From the NCBI GenBank assembly GCA_933228675.1, contig OW121740.1:30033632-30097631 (forward strand): a stretch of DNA of 64,000 bases, given 5' to 3'. Position numbers and translations under genes: made by a program. Positions 1 to 12,295 of this stretch are shown here, piece by piece. The stretch is from Stomorhina lunata (Eukaryota; Arthropoda; Insecta; Diptera; Rhiniidae). The notes beneath the pieces are model-generated. The model saw only the letters and a program-made list of their open reading frames with translations. It did not search any database and was not told the DNA's origin. Each line of letters opens with the position of its first letter. Within the stretch, counting starts at the first letter, position 1.

Positions 1-493
1 TAACAGTAATAATGTTTGATAGTTGATATCATAAGACAAGTTACTTTATGACAGAAGAAAACCACGAATTTTCTTAATGTTAACTCGTATAAAGCAGTTT
101 TTGTACCCTAATCCAAAATTTTTGGAAAGCATCGGCAGCATCGTTGTTCTAAGTTCCAAAAATTTCCACAACTTTTAAACGTTAAGCTTGTTTATCATTT
201 CACATGACTATTAACGAGGAGTATTCAAGCTTAAGTTAAAAATTTGGAGTCTGTAGACTTATTAGGAGGGGAGCTATATGCGCTCAAAGTAGGGCACCTG
301 GAGTTTTTCGAAATTTGAATTTTTTTCGCAGGCGAATATCTTATAAACTATAGAAGATAAATCACACGTGTAGTAATGTTATTTGTAGATCTTAGCTAGA
401 AAATATCGCACACATAAAATTCTTTTATATTGGTTCAAAAATGTGACTTCTGGATCGTTTTTAATTTTCAAAAAAACTTGAAGGGCTCTTCTT
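1..493. other. No recognisable gene or element
   Basis: AT-rich sequence with no long open frame, no tandem repeat and no match to the repeat families found elsewhere in the window. Confidence 0.5.
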
Positions 494-1315
494 CTTAGGT
501 GGAAAAGGTATTATAAGTTTGTGCTGATGTATGTAATGCATAGAAATATTTGTCTAAGATCCACCTTTTAGTATACAAATAGGCTTAGAATCACTTCCTG
601 AGTCGATTTAGCGATGTCACACCGTCCGTCCGTCTGTATGGATGGCTGGCTGGCTGGACCCTAGAGTGGTTCGAAAAAAAATTTTGAGTCAGTCACCCCC
701 TAGGATTAAAGATAATGTCAAAATAAATCTAAACATATTTTTTTTGTTTTTTACCACGCCTACAAATACCGCCCTTTTTGTATTTTGTAAATTGTCTCGC
801 CATCTTTAGTCCTATCATATCACTTTATATGTCGGTGTTCACGGCTCTGTAAGGGCTACATTTCTCCCTTTGATAGTTGTTTACTACTACGTCAATAATT
901 TTAGAAAATTCGATTCGTACCCACCCTAATCGAATCGAGTACAAATCTAGTTTTTAAAAGTTATGACTATAAACACCAATATATAAAATATTATGATCGG
1001 ACTTAAAATGGCGACACAGTGAACAAAATACTAAAAGGGCGGTATTTGTAGGCGTGGTAAAAAAAATCATTTTTTTTTTAGAATTGTTTTAACATTATCT
1101 TTAATCCTAGGGGATGACTGACACAACTTTTTTTTTTTGTATGGAAGGCGAACCGCTCTACTGGACCACCATGTAAACCATGTAATCAAAGTACAGGTCG
1201 CAATTCTAAAGATAATTTGATGACATTAGGCACAGAATAACTGTTTGATAGTGGAACTATGGTTTTTGACATTCGTCAAAATCGGTCCAATATTTGTGGT
1301 ACCTCCGATCTTGGT
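494..1315 (+). mobile_element. Mini-me/DINE-1-like element, subfamily A, copy A1 (interrupted)
   Basis: It starts with the subfamily A opening (GGTGGAAAAGGTATTATAAG, then GTGCTGATGTATGTAA) and carries the core GAGTCGATTTAGCGATGTC followed by GTCCGTCCGTC. Other copies read GGCTGGACCCCCATGTAAACC; here that line is split by a 499-bp inverted-repeat element and resumes at about 1169. The 3' half is missing because retrotransposon sequence begins at about 1316. Mini-me elements are dipteran repeats with a short conserved core and GTCY and TA proto-microsatellites; assigning this family to them is inference. Confidence 0.75.
662..1160. mobile_element. hAT-type MITE with ~200-bp inverted repeats
   Basis: The ends are TAGAGTGGTTCG and its near-exact inverted partner CGAACCGCTCTA. 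Complementarity continues inward through blocks such as CCTAGGATTAAAGATAATGT and ACCACGCCTACAAATACCGC, so nearly the whole element could fold back on itself. It is flanked by an 8-bp duplication, CTGGACCC at 654-661 and CTGGACCA at 1161-1168; uninterrupted sibling elements read CTGGACCC at this point. An 8-bp duplication and a TAGAG-type end fit the hAT superfamily. It has no coding capacity. Confidence 0.85.
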
Positions 1316-1800
1316 CCCTTTATCTTCTCAACTGCAGAAACATACCTTCTCGTAATATCCCTGTGTAACTATTTTAAATGTTTAAGGTAGTGAGCTAACA
1401 TGTTATACGAGTCCACCTATAACAATTTTTAAAACATAGGTTAGGCGTGGGTTACCACTTTTGAAAAACACTATTACTATGAAAAACAAACGAAGAAGAA
1501 ATGTTTATAACACCACGATTTACGAATCTGGTACAGTGTACGCATTGGTGCAGTTTGGTTGAGGACCTGTGGTTAGCCGAAGGCTCAAACCTCTAGTCTC
1601 TGGATGCTCTTCGGTTGATGATAGGCTAGCTACAATTAGCATAAGGGCCAAATTCTTAACATCATTCTTATCTGTGCCCTGTTATAAGACAAAGTTGGAA
1701 AAAACCAAAAACACTTTTTACGAGCGCCTAGGCATAACATATGACAGCTGTCCCGACCATGACATTAAAATAGTTGTTCCCAAACATGAAGAAATTTAAC
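1316..1800 (+). pseudogene. 5' end and partial endonuclease ORF of a non-LTR retrotransposon (RTE-like)
   Basis: The open frame from 1569 to 1800 gives 76 residues with DRLATISIRAKF, FYERLGITYDSCPDHDIKIV and an upstream VSRRLKPLV. This order resembles the APE-type endonuclease of non-LTR elements often annotated as craniofacial development protein 2-like. GTG at 1569 is only the first codon after an upstream stop; the true reading begins further upstream and is broken. Family members normally continue into GDFNAK, which is lost here. Bases 1316-1490 match the 5' leader of the SINE-like copies at 59486 and 62527 (reverse complement), for example around TAGTGAGCTAACATG. Clade (RTE versus a relative) is uncertain. 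Confidence 0.75.
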
Positions 1801-1894
1801 TCCAACAATAAAATTACCATATTTTGATGACCTTTTATTAAATTAATGGAAACTGTATTAAAAACTAAATTAACCTTTTTTATTAAAACATGCG

Positions 1895-4265
1895 TTTTTC
1901 TTAAAGTTTTTCTATAGAAAATTTTTTTATCAAAAATGTTTCTATCGAAAATATTTTATTAAAAATGTTTCTATAGAAATTTTTTTTATAAAAAATTTTT
2001 CTATTGAAAATTTTTTAATCAAAAAAATTTTTTATCGAAAATATTATATCAAAAAGGTTTCTATAGAAATTTTTTTTATTAAAAATTTTTCTATTGAAAA
2101 TTTTTTTATCAAAAATTTTTCTCTAGAAAATTTTTTTATCAACAATTTTTCTATAGAAAATTTTTTTATCAAAAATTTTTCTATATAAAATTTTTTGTCA
2201 AAATTTTTCTATAGAATATTTATTGTCAAAATTTTTTTGTCAAAAACTTTTCTACAGAAAATTTATTTATCAAAAATGTTTCTATAGAAAAAAATTTTTC
2301 TATGGAAAATTTTTTTATTGAAAATTTTTCTATAAAAAATTTTTTAACAAAAATTTTTCTATAGAAAATATTTTTATTAAAAATTTTTCTATGGAAAATT
2401 TTTCTATAAACAATTTTTTTATCAAAAATTTTTCTATAGAAAATTTTTTTATCAAAAATTTTTCTTTAGAAAATTTTTTATCAAAAATTTTTCTATAGAA
2501 ATTTTTTTAATCAAAAATTTTTCCATAGAAATTTTTTAAATCAAAAATTTTGGTATAGAAAATTTTTTTTATCAAAAATGGCAAATCAAAAAATTTGGTA
2601 TAGAAAATTTTTTTATCAAAAATTTTTCTATAGATAATTTTTTTATCAAAAATTTTTCTATAGAAAGTTTTTTAACAAAAATTTTGCTATAAAAAATTTT
2701 TTTAACAAAAACATTTCTATAGAAAATTTTTTTAATAAAAATTTTTCTATAGAAAATTTTTTTTATCAAAAATTTTGCTATAGAAAATTTTTTATCAACA
2801 ATTTTTCGATAGAAAATTTTTGTGTCAATAATGTTTCTATAGAAAATTTTTTTATCAAAAATTTTTCTATAGAAAATTTTTTTATCAAAAATTTTTCTAT
2901 AGAAAATTTTTTTATCAAAAATTTTTCTGTAGAAAATTTTTTTATCAAAAATTTTTCTATAGAAAATTTTTTTATCAAAAATTTTTCTATAGAAATTTTT
3001 TAATCAAAAATTTTGCTTTAGAAATATTTTTATTAAAATTTTTTTTTTTTATCAAAATTTCACTATAAAAATGTTTTAAAAATTTTTTTTTTTAATTTTT
3101 TTTATTCAAAATTTTTCTATAGACAATTTTTTTTTTTTTGAAATTTTTCTATAGAAGTTTTTTTAATCAAAAATTTTGGTATAGAAATTTTTTTATTCAA
3201 AAATTTTTCTATACATTTTTTTAATCCAAAATTTTGCTAAAGAAAATTTTGTTACCAAAAATTTTTATATAGAAATCTTTTTAATCAAAAATTTGGGTAT
3301 AGAAGATTTTTGTATCAAAAATTTTTCTGTAAATAATTTTATTATCAAAAATTTTTCTATTTGTTTATCAAAAAATTTTCTATAGACAATTTTTTATCAA
3401 AAATTTTTCTATAGAAAATTTTTTGTAAAAATTTTTCTATAGAAGATTTTTTATCAAAAATTTTTCTATAGAAAATTTTTTATCAAAAATTTCTTTATCA
3501 AAAACTTTTTTATGTAAAATTTTTTCAAAATTTTTCTATAGAAGATTTTTTATCAAAAATTTTTCTATAGTGAATTTTTTTTATCAAAAATTTTTCTATA
3601 GAAAATTTTTTTATCAAAAATTTTTCTAAAAAATTTTTTTATCAAAAATTTTTTTATCAAAAATTTTTGTATAGAAAATTTATCAAAAATTTTTCTATAA
3701 AAAATTTTTTGTCAAAATTTTTCTATAGAAAATTTTTTTCTTTAGAAAAATTGTTTATCAAAAATTTTTCTATTGAAAATTTTTTTATCAAAAATTTTTC
3801 TATAGAAAATTTTTTTATCAAACATTTTTCTGTAGAAAATTTTTTATGAAAAATTTTTCTATGTAAAATTTTTTGTCAAAAATTTTTTATAGAAGATTTT
3901 TTTATCAAAAATTTTTCTATAGTAAATTTTTTTATCAAAAATGTTTATATAGAACATTTTTTTATCAAAAATGTTTTAATAGAAAATTGTTTTAAAAAAA
4001 ATTTTTCTATAGAGAATATTTTTTTTATCAAAATTTTTCTATAGAAAATTTTTTATCAAAAATTTTTTTCATCAACAATTTCTCTATAAAAAATTTGTGT
4101 ATAAAAAATTTTTCTATAGAAGATTTGAAAATATTTTGATATAAAAATATTTTGATAGAAAATATATTTTTTATCGAACAATTTTCCAAAGAATAATATT
4201 TTTATTTAGAATTTTCATATAAAATAATTTTTGGATCGAAAATATCTAAAAAATATAAAAATCTA
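1895..4265 (+). repeat. 30-bp satellite array, copy C1
   Basis: Degenerate tandem array. The unit is roughly TTTTTCTATAGAAAA followed by TTTTTTTATCAAAAA, with most variation in T-run length. Because 30 is divisible by three, each frame stays open over several units and gives spurious peptides such as IEKFLIKKFS. The array is followed directly by the conserved flank at 4311. Confidence 0.95.
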
Positions 4266-4310
4266 AAATTGTTTAGTATTAGAATTTATATATAAATATA
4301 GATATATCTA

Positions 4311-4635
4311 TTTTGAAAAATATTCCCAATATTTACAAAAATATTCCCAATGTTTACAAAAATAATAGTGTTGTGGCAACAATGTTCGAGATTATATTTC
4401 TTTGTCCTCTCGAACCATGTATTTTGTTGTTATAAATTGGATTTTGATTTGTTTCTTGCCTATTTTGTTTTTGTAATTTCTTTAACAAATCAGCACCAAC
4501 CAACTCTGTAAACATCCAATTTCCAACTGACTGGTTTTAATGCTAATTTTCACGAGTTTTATTAATGATCGTGGTATTCACGAAAATTAAAAAAATCATC
4601 GGGTACTGGTGGTATGGGCTGCCTACTTCTGATCA
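4311..4635 (+). mobile_element. Conserved flank of the 30-bp satellite element, copy C1
   Basis: Begins GAAAAATATTCCCAAT, passes GTGTTGTGGCAACAATGTTC and CGAACCATGTATTTTGTTG, contains an inverted pair CACGA/TCGTG at 4551-4573, and ends near CTGGTGGTATGGGCTGCCTA. The same sequence recurs at 18876, 25211 and 32930, always on the same side of the satellite. No coding sequence is seen. It may be a terminal region of a non-autonomous, tandem-repeat-bearing element; its class is not established. Confidence 0.7.
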
Positions 4636-5413
4636 TAGAGTATACTGGTGAGTATTAGCTGAGGACTTAAAAGAGCAATCCTAATGCAGTGTTAATAACT
4701 ACAATTTTCGGATAATTTCTAAACGATTCTTCATTATAAATGTAATTTAAATTGTTTCTTCGAAAATTTGAAATAGTAATTATTAGCTTTTTTCCACTAG
4801 ATATTTACTAATTTACACAAATTGTAAAAAACGCTTAGTGTTTTCTAGCTTTCAAATTATTTTCAGCAGCCTCCACATCAAAACATAACCACAAACCATC
4901 CATTTCGATAAAACTTGTAAAATCTAACGAGTATATAAAAAAATTCTGAAATCTTCAAAAACAAAACTTATATAATTTACATATAAACGCAATAAATTGT
5001 CCTTAGTTGTAAAAATAATCTGTCATTGGCGTAAGCTACTGATTTGCACCATCAAAACAGAACAACAGCCACAGAAAAACCTAATCCAGCCACCGAGAAG
5101 ATAAAAATGCGAAGAACGCGTGCGAATAAAAAAAAATATTTAGTTATATAAAGAATAAAATTTATATGAAGAGAATTATTTGTTAACTACATTTTGTAAG
5201 CACGAATTGTAAAATTACTTACTTATTTTAGTTAAAGGAAAAAAAGAAGAAAGAATACGAAAATGCGTATTAACAAAATGTTTGTATATGATGACAAATG
5301 TATACATTTGTAGGTAGAGATTGTTTAAGGATATGGAAATCGTAGATGGATCTAGGAATTTTAGTTGTGCCATAAATATGGGTATTCACTTAAGTAACGT
5401 GTGAGTGCAGTAT
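4636..5413. other. No recognisable gene or element
   Basis: AT-rich sequence with short A runs; nothing coding and no repeat shared with the rest of the window. Confidence 0.5.
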
Positions 5414-5472
5414 CTTAGTTGGCTACTTATCATAATATATCTTATTCAGCCTGGGTTCGATTCCCGGTTATA
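5414..5472 (+). repeat. tRNA-like SINE fragment (left border of 29-bp array)
   Basis: CTTAGTTGGCTACTTAT is followed by ATATATCTTATTCAGCCTG and a Pol III B-box-like GGTTCGATTCC at 5454-5464. The fragment is repeated at 7441-7503 on the other side of the array and, inverted, at 27226-27312. It is too degenerate for a functional tRNA. Confidence 0.6.
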
Positions 5473-7440
5473 GGAAATTTTTCGAAAATTGACTATTTAT
5501 AGGAAATTTTTCGAAAATTGACTATTTATAGGAAATTTTTCAAAAATTGACTATTTATAGAAAATTTTTCGAAAAACGAGTATTTATACTAAATTTTTCG
5601 AAAATTGACTATTTATAGGAAATTTTTCGAAAATTGACTATTTATAGGAAATTTTTCGGAAATTGACTATTTATAGGAAATTTTTCGAAAATTGACTATT
5701 TATAGGAAATTTTTCAAAAATTGACTATTTATAGGAAGGAAATTTTTCGAAAATTGACTATTTATAGGAAATTTTTCGAAAATTGACTATTAAAAGGAAA
5801 TTTTTCGAAAATTTAGTATTTATAGGAAATTTTCGAAAATTGAGTATTTATAGGAAATTTTCGAAAATTGACTATTTAAAGGAAATTTTTCGAAAATTGC
5901 CTATTTAAAGGAAATTTTTCGAAAATTGAGTATTTATAGGAAATTTTCGAAAATTGACTATTTATAGGAAATTTTTAGAAAATTGACTTTTTATAGGAAA
6001 TTTTTCGAAAATTTACTATTTATATGAAATTTTTCGAAAATTGAATATTTATAGGAAATTTTTCGAAAATTGAATATTTATAGGAAATTTTTCGAAAATT
6101 GACTATTTATAGGAAATTTTTCAAAAATTGACTATTTATAGGAAGGAAATTTTTCGAAAATTGACTATTTATAGGAAATTTTTCGAAAATTGACTATTAA
6201 AAGGAAATTTTTCGAAAATTGAGTATTTATAGGAAATTTTCGAAAATTGACTATTTATAGGAAATTTTTAGAAAATTGACTTTTTATAGGAAATTTTTCG
6301 AAAATTTACTATTTATATGAAATTTTTCGAAAATTGAATATTTATAGGAAATTTTTCGAAAATTGAATATTTATAGGAAATTTTTCGAAAATTGAATATT
6401 TATAGGAAATTTTTCGAAAATTTACTATTTATATGAAATTGTTCGAAAATTGACTATTTATAGGAAATTTTTCGAAAATTGACTATTTAAAGGAAATTTT
6501 TCGAAAATTGAGTATTTATAGGAAATTTTCGAAAATTGAGTATTTATAGGAAATTTTCGAAAATTGAGTATTTATAGGAAATTTTCGAAAATTGACTATT
6601 TAAAGGAAATTTTTCGAAAATTGCCTATTTAAAGGAAATTTTTCGAAAATTGCCTATTTAAAGGAAATTTTTCGAAAATTGCCTATTTATAGGAAATTAT
6701 TCGAAAATTTACTATTTATAGGAAATTTTTAGAAAATTGACCTTTTATAGGAAATTTTTCGAAAATTGACTTTTTATAGGAAATTTTTCGAAAATTGAAT
6801 ATTTATAGGAAATTTTTCGAAAATTGAATATTTATAGGAAATTTTTCGAAAATTGAATATTTATAGGAAATTTTTCGAAAATTGACTATTTATAGGAAAT
6901 TTTTCGAAAATTGACTATTTATAGGAAATTTTTCGAAAATAGACTATTAAAGGAAATTTTTCGAAAATTGACTATTTTTAGGAAATTTTTCGAAAATCGA
7001 CTATTTATAGGAAATTTTTCGAAAATTAACTATTTATAGCAAATTTTTCGAAAATTGACTATTTATAGGAAATTTTTTTAAAATTGACTACTTATAGGAA
7101 ATTTTTCGAAAATTGACTATTTATAGGAAATTTTTCGAAAATTGACCATTAAAAGGAAATTTTTAGAAAATTGACTATTTATAGAAAATTCTTCGAAAAT
7201 TGACTATTTATAGGAAATTTTTCGAAAATTGACTATTTATAGGAAATTTTTCGAAAATTTGATATTTAAAGAAAATTTTCGAAAATTTAATATTTAAAGG
7301 AAATTTTCGAAAATTTAATATTCATAAGACAGTTTTCAAAAATTGAATATTCAAACGAAATTTTCGAAACTTTACGATAAATTATTAAAAAATTTATTAT
7401 TTATAGGAAATTTTTCTAAAATTGACCATTAATAGTTGGT
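5468..7440 (+). repeat. 29-bp satellite array D1
   Basis: About 68 tandem units of roughly TATAGGAAATTTTTCG plus AAAATTGACTATT. Variant units recur as blocks: the rare GGAAGGAAAT variant appears at 5731 and again at 6138 (407 bp, about 14 units apart). The variant with TTTTTAGAAAATTGACTTTT appears near 5976 and 6259. The array was therefore partly built by multi-unit duplication. Confidence 0.95.
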
Positions 7441-7503
7441 TATCACGTTAGCTACTTATTATAATATATCATATTCAGCCTGAGTTCGATCCCCGGTTAC
7501 GGC
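7441..7503 (+). repeat. tRNA-like SINE fragment (right border of array D1)
   Basis: GTTAGCTACTTATTATAATA, then CATATTCAGCCTGAG and B-box-like GAGTTCGATCC at 7482-7492. It is a direct repeat of 5414-5472, so array D1 lies between two copies of the same tRNA-like sequence. Confidence 0.6.
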
Positions 7504-8577
7504 AAGATCAATTTATGTAGTAATAAATGTTTAATTACCTCAGCTTCCTCCATCAGCTGTAAGTCTACAACAATAACACGCCGTCGATGTAAAATAAATA
7601 AAATTGGCTTGGCTGTAGAATTCTTCAATGAATATCCTTAATGATTTTGAAAATCAAACTCATATGCAGGAAAATTAAATTTACATATAAATATGCATGT
7701 ATTCTTGTATCTATATACTGCACACACACATACATTAGATTGTTACGAATCAGAGGAATATCGAAAAAGGCCCTAAGAACACAGGCCTTTTAAAATATTA
7801 CATCCTATTACTTCGAGGGCGGGTTAGCAAGAACGTAACTTTTGAATGTCGAGCCTCTTAATTGAAAGATTCAAATCGATTCTGTTACGGATCAGCTGTT
7901 AGTTGACCCCTTTCTAAATTTAAACAAGCTGCTTCATACCATCAGGAAACCTCGCATTTTGGAATGAAAGTAGGAAAAAGTGAATTTCCATGAGGAATTT
8001 AAATTACAAATTGATTCTAGTGACTAAAAGGCCCCTTAACAGTGAAGACTTAATATTATATAGACTTCATTAAGATGAGATATTTTTACCCCTCATCCAT
8101 ATAAAAATCTGTGATTGTGTAATTTGTAAGACTATCAACTTCAAATAAGAAGATTCTTAAGTTTATTGTTGTAATGCTTAAAGCAATATTTACGTTATTT
8201 ACGATATTTTTACAATTTATTTGCATAAGAACTAAATAATAGCAACAACTACAATGAATACATGTATCTTCGTCGTTCTATCTTACAAATGTGATATGTA
8301 AAAATTTAAGAAGCTACGTATGTTTGTATGTAAGTGAATTTAGCTTTAAGGGGATTTAAAAGTGTTTTATGAGCTTATTGTAATATTTAAAGGAATTCTT
8401 GATATATCAGAAACTGCGTTTCTCCTTTTGTGGGTAAGTGAATTTTTATTAGGATAAATATCACCGCTCATTCACTCAAAAAATTTGTAAACTAGATTTT
8501 TTAAAGGAATATCCTCCTAATTCATAAACGTTAAATAAAGCTTATGACATTTTTTTTAATATTTCCTATTTATAAAT
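7504..8577. other. No recognisable gene or element
   Basis: Mixed-composition intergenic sequence between arrays D1 and D2 with no long frame and no recognised repeat. Confidence 0.5.
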
Positions 8578-9607
8578 TTTTTTTCGGAAAATTCACAATT
8601 TATAGGAAATTTTTCGAAAATTGACTATTTATGGGAAATTTTTCGAAAATTGACTATGGGAAATTTTTCGAAAATTGACTATTTATAGGAAATTTTTCGA
8701 AAATTGACTATTTATAGGAAATTTTTCGAAAATTGACTATTTATAGGAAATTTTTCGAAAATTGACTATTTATAGGAAATTTTTCGAAAATTTACTATTT
8801 ATAGGAAATTTTTCGAAAATTGACTAGTTTTAGGAAATTTTTCGAAAATTTACTATTTACAGGAAATTTTTCGAAAATTTACTATTTGCAGGAAATTTTT
8901 CGAAAATTTACTATTTGCAGGAAATTTTTCGAAAATTTACTATTTATAGGAAATTTTTTGAAAATTTACTATTTATAGGAAATTTTTCGAAAATTGACTA
9001 TTTGTAGGAAATTTTTCGAAAATTGTCTGATTATAGGAAATTTTTCGAAAATTGACTATTTATAGAAAATTTTTCGAAAATTGACTATTTATAGGAAATT
9101 TTTCAAAAATTGACTATTTATAGGAAATTTTTCGAAAATTGACTATTTATAGGAAATTTTTCGAAAATTGTCTAATTATAGAAAATTTTTCGAAAATTGA
9201 CTATTTATAGAAAAATTTTCGAAAATTGACTATTTATAGGAAATTTTTCAAAAATTGACTATTTATAGGAAATTTTTCGAAAATTGACTATTTATAGGAA
9301 ATTTTTCGAAAATTGACTATTTATAGGAAATTTTTCAAAAATTTACTATTTATAGGAAATTTTTCAAAAATTGACTCTTTATAGAAAATTTTTCGAAAAT
9401 TGACTATTTATAGGAAATTTTTTCGAAAATTGACTATTTATAGGAAATTTTTTCGAAAATTGACTATTTATAGGAAATTTTCCAAAAATTGACTATTTGT
9501 AGGAAATTTTCAAAAATTGACTATTTGTAGGAAATTTTCAAAAATTGACTATTTGTAGGAAATTTTCAAAAATTGACTATTTATATAAAATTTTTAGAAA
9601 ATTGACA
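8578..9607 (+). repeat. 29-bp satellite array D2
   Basis: Same unit and orientation as D1, about 35 copies. A run of four shorter units with TTTGTAGGAAATTTTC closes the array at about 9490-9590, marking local amplification of one variant. No tRNA-like borders are seen. Confidence 0.95.
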
Positions 9608-10319
9608 GACTCAAGTATTAATTATACATTATCTTTCTGCACAATTAAATGTAGTTTCCTTACCGAATAACCCATTAAGTTCAAACCAAATCTTAATAAT
9701 AAAACAATTTGAAATAGCAGAAACTTTTCAAAACATAATCATCCTCAAACCCTAAATAAATGAAGAAAAATAAAATTTAAGCCAAATCTAAGTGCAACAA
9801 AACCATTCAGGTATAAGATGCAAAACAGAGCAGAGCATCAACTGCAGCAGCAACATCATAAGCGTTTTATAATGTGCTAAAACAATATAAAACCAACAAC
9901 AATAATAAGAATAAGAAACATCATCAACACCAAACAAAAAAATCACTTAGCCTTAATGGCTTATGCTGAGGTTTGGTTGTATCCAAAGAAACAAAAACTG
10001 AAAAAAAATCTTAAAAAATAAGAAATTGTTCACAACAAAAAAAACCCCAATTCTATTGCCCAAACCATAATAATAAAACATTGTTAACTCCTGCTGCTAA
10101 CTTTCTGTTGCATCTACTAACTCGTTAGAATGCAATGTGGCAACAACATGCATCATCTCTTCATACAATAACGAAAACGGAAACTGTCAAGTCAATCTAC
10201 TAAAAACAAAAGAGAAATTCAGGGAGGGTAAATTTGTTATAAATGGAGGTTAAAGATTTTGAGTCGATATTAGGCTATAAGTAGTTCAAACATTTTTTAA
10301 AAAAGTTTCTTAAAATATT
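9608..10319. other. Spacer between inverted satellite arrays
   Basis: Single-copy-looking sequence rich in CAA and AAC, without a coding frame. It separates array D2 from the oppositely oriented array D3. Confidence 0.5.
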
Positions 10320-12295
10320 CAATTTTGAAAAAAAAATCGTATAAATAGCCAAATTTCTATAAATTTCATATAAATAGTCAATTTTCGAAAAAATTCTTAT
10401 AAAAAGTCAATTTTCGAAAAAATTCCTATAAATAGTCAAGTGTCGAAAATTTTTTTATAAATAGTAAATTTTCGAAAAATTTTCTAAAAATAGTCAATTT
10501 TCGAAAAATTTCCTATATATAGTCAATTGTTGAAAAATTTCCTATAAATAGTCAATTTTCCAAAAATTTTCTTTAAATATAAACTTTCACAAAATATTTT
10601 TTAAATAGTCAATTCTCGAAAAATTTCCTATAAATAGTCAATTTTCGAAAAATTTCCTATAAATAGTCAATTTTCGAAAAATTTCCTATAAATAGTCAAT
10701 TTTCGAAAAATTTCCTATAAATAGTCAATTTTCGAAGAATTTCCTATAAATAGTCAATTTTCGAAAAATTTCGATAAATTTCATATAAATAGTCAATTTT
10801 CGATAAATTTCATATAAATAGTCAATTTTTGAAAAATTCTTATAAATAGTCAATTTTCGAAAAATTTCCTATAAATAGTCAATTTTCGAAAAATTTCCTA
10901 TAAATAGTCAATTTTCGAAAAATTTCCTATAAATAGTCAATTTTCGAAAAATTTCCTATAAATAGTCAATTTTCGAAAAATTTCCTATAAATAGTCAATT
11001 TTCGAAAAATTTCCTATAAGTAGTCAATTTTCGAAAAATTTCCTATAAATAGTCAATTTTCGAAAAATTTCCTATAAATAGTCAATTTTCGAAAAATTTC
11101 CTATAAATAGTCAATTTTCGAAAAATTTCCTATAAATAGTCAATTTTCGAAAAATTTCCTATAAATAGTCAATTTTCGAAAAATTTCCTATAAATAATCA
11201 ATTTTCTAAAAATATCCTATAAATAGTCAATTTTCGAAAAATTTCCTATAAATAGTCAATTTTCGGAAATGTCCTATAAATAGCCAATTTTCGAAAAATT
11301 TCCTATAAATAGTCAATTTTCGAAAAATTTCCTATAAATATTCAATTTTCTAAAAATATCCTATAAATAGTCAATTTTCGAAAAATTTCCTATAAATAGT
11401 CAATTTTCGAAAAATTTCCTATAAATAGTCAATTTTCAAAAAAATTTCCTATAAATAGTCAATTTTCGAAAAATTTCCTATAAATAGTCAATTTTCCAAA
11501 AATTTCTTATAAATAGTCAAATTTCGAAAAATTTCCTATAAATAGTAATTTTTCGAAAAATTTCCTATAAATAGTCAATTTTCGGAAATGTCCTATAAAT
11601 AACCAATTTTCGAAAAATTTCCTATAAATAGTCAATTTTCGAAAAATTTCCTATAAATATTCAATTTGCGAAAAATTTCCTATAAATAGTCAATTTTCGA
11701 AAAATTTCCTATAAATAGTCAATTTTCGAAAAATTTCCTATAAATAGTCAATTTTTGAAAAATTTCCTATAAATATTCAATTTTCGAAAAAATTCCTGGA
11801 AATAGTAAATTTTCGAAAAATTTCCTAGAAATAGTCAATTTTCAAAAAATTTCCTATAAATAGTCAATTTTCGAAAAAATTTCCTATAAATAGTCAATTT
11901 TCGAAAAATTTCCTATAAATAGTCAATTTTCCAAAAATTTCCTATAAATAGTCAATTTTCGGAAAATGTCCTATAAATAGTCAATTTTCGGAAAATGTCC
12001 TATATATAGTCAGTTTTAGAAAAATTTGAAATATAAAGTTTATTTTCGTATAATTTCCCATAAATAATTAATATTAAAAAATTTCCTATAAACAGAAAAT
12101 TTTCGAAAAATTTTCTATAAATAGTCCATTTGCAAAAAATCTCCTATAAGTAGTTAATTTTCGTATAATTTCCTATAAATGTGATTCCCGGGGCAGGGTT
12201 ATATGGGAGCTCTAACTAAACATAAGCCGATTTCGCACAGATAATTTCGAAAAATTTCCTATAAAAAGTCAATTTTCAAAAAATTTCCTATAAAT
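10320..12295 (-). repeat. 29-bp satellite array D3 (inverted)
   Basis: The plus strand reads TATAAATAGTCAATTTTCG plus AAAAATTTCC, the reverse complement of arrays D1 and D2. The centre (about 10600-11200) is very homogeneous and the edges are degenerate, as expected from unequal exchange. Near the right edge the array is interleaved with a mini-me-like fragment (12179-12240); two further units lie at 12241-12295. Confidence 0.95.

Noticed and set aside
5414..5472. Possible tRNA gene before array D1
   Set aside because: Only the T-arm part is tRNA-like; the rest is AT-rich and the copy is repeated after the array.
5468..7440. Regular 29-bp repeats resembling a CRISPR array
   Set aside because: Units are contiguous with no unique spacers, the genome is eukaryotic, and no cas-like genes are present.
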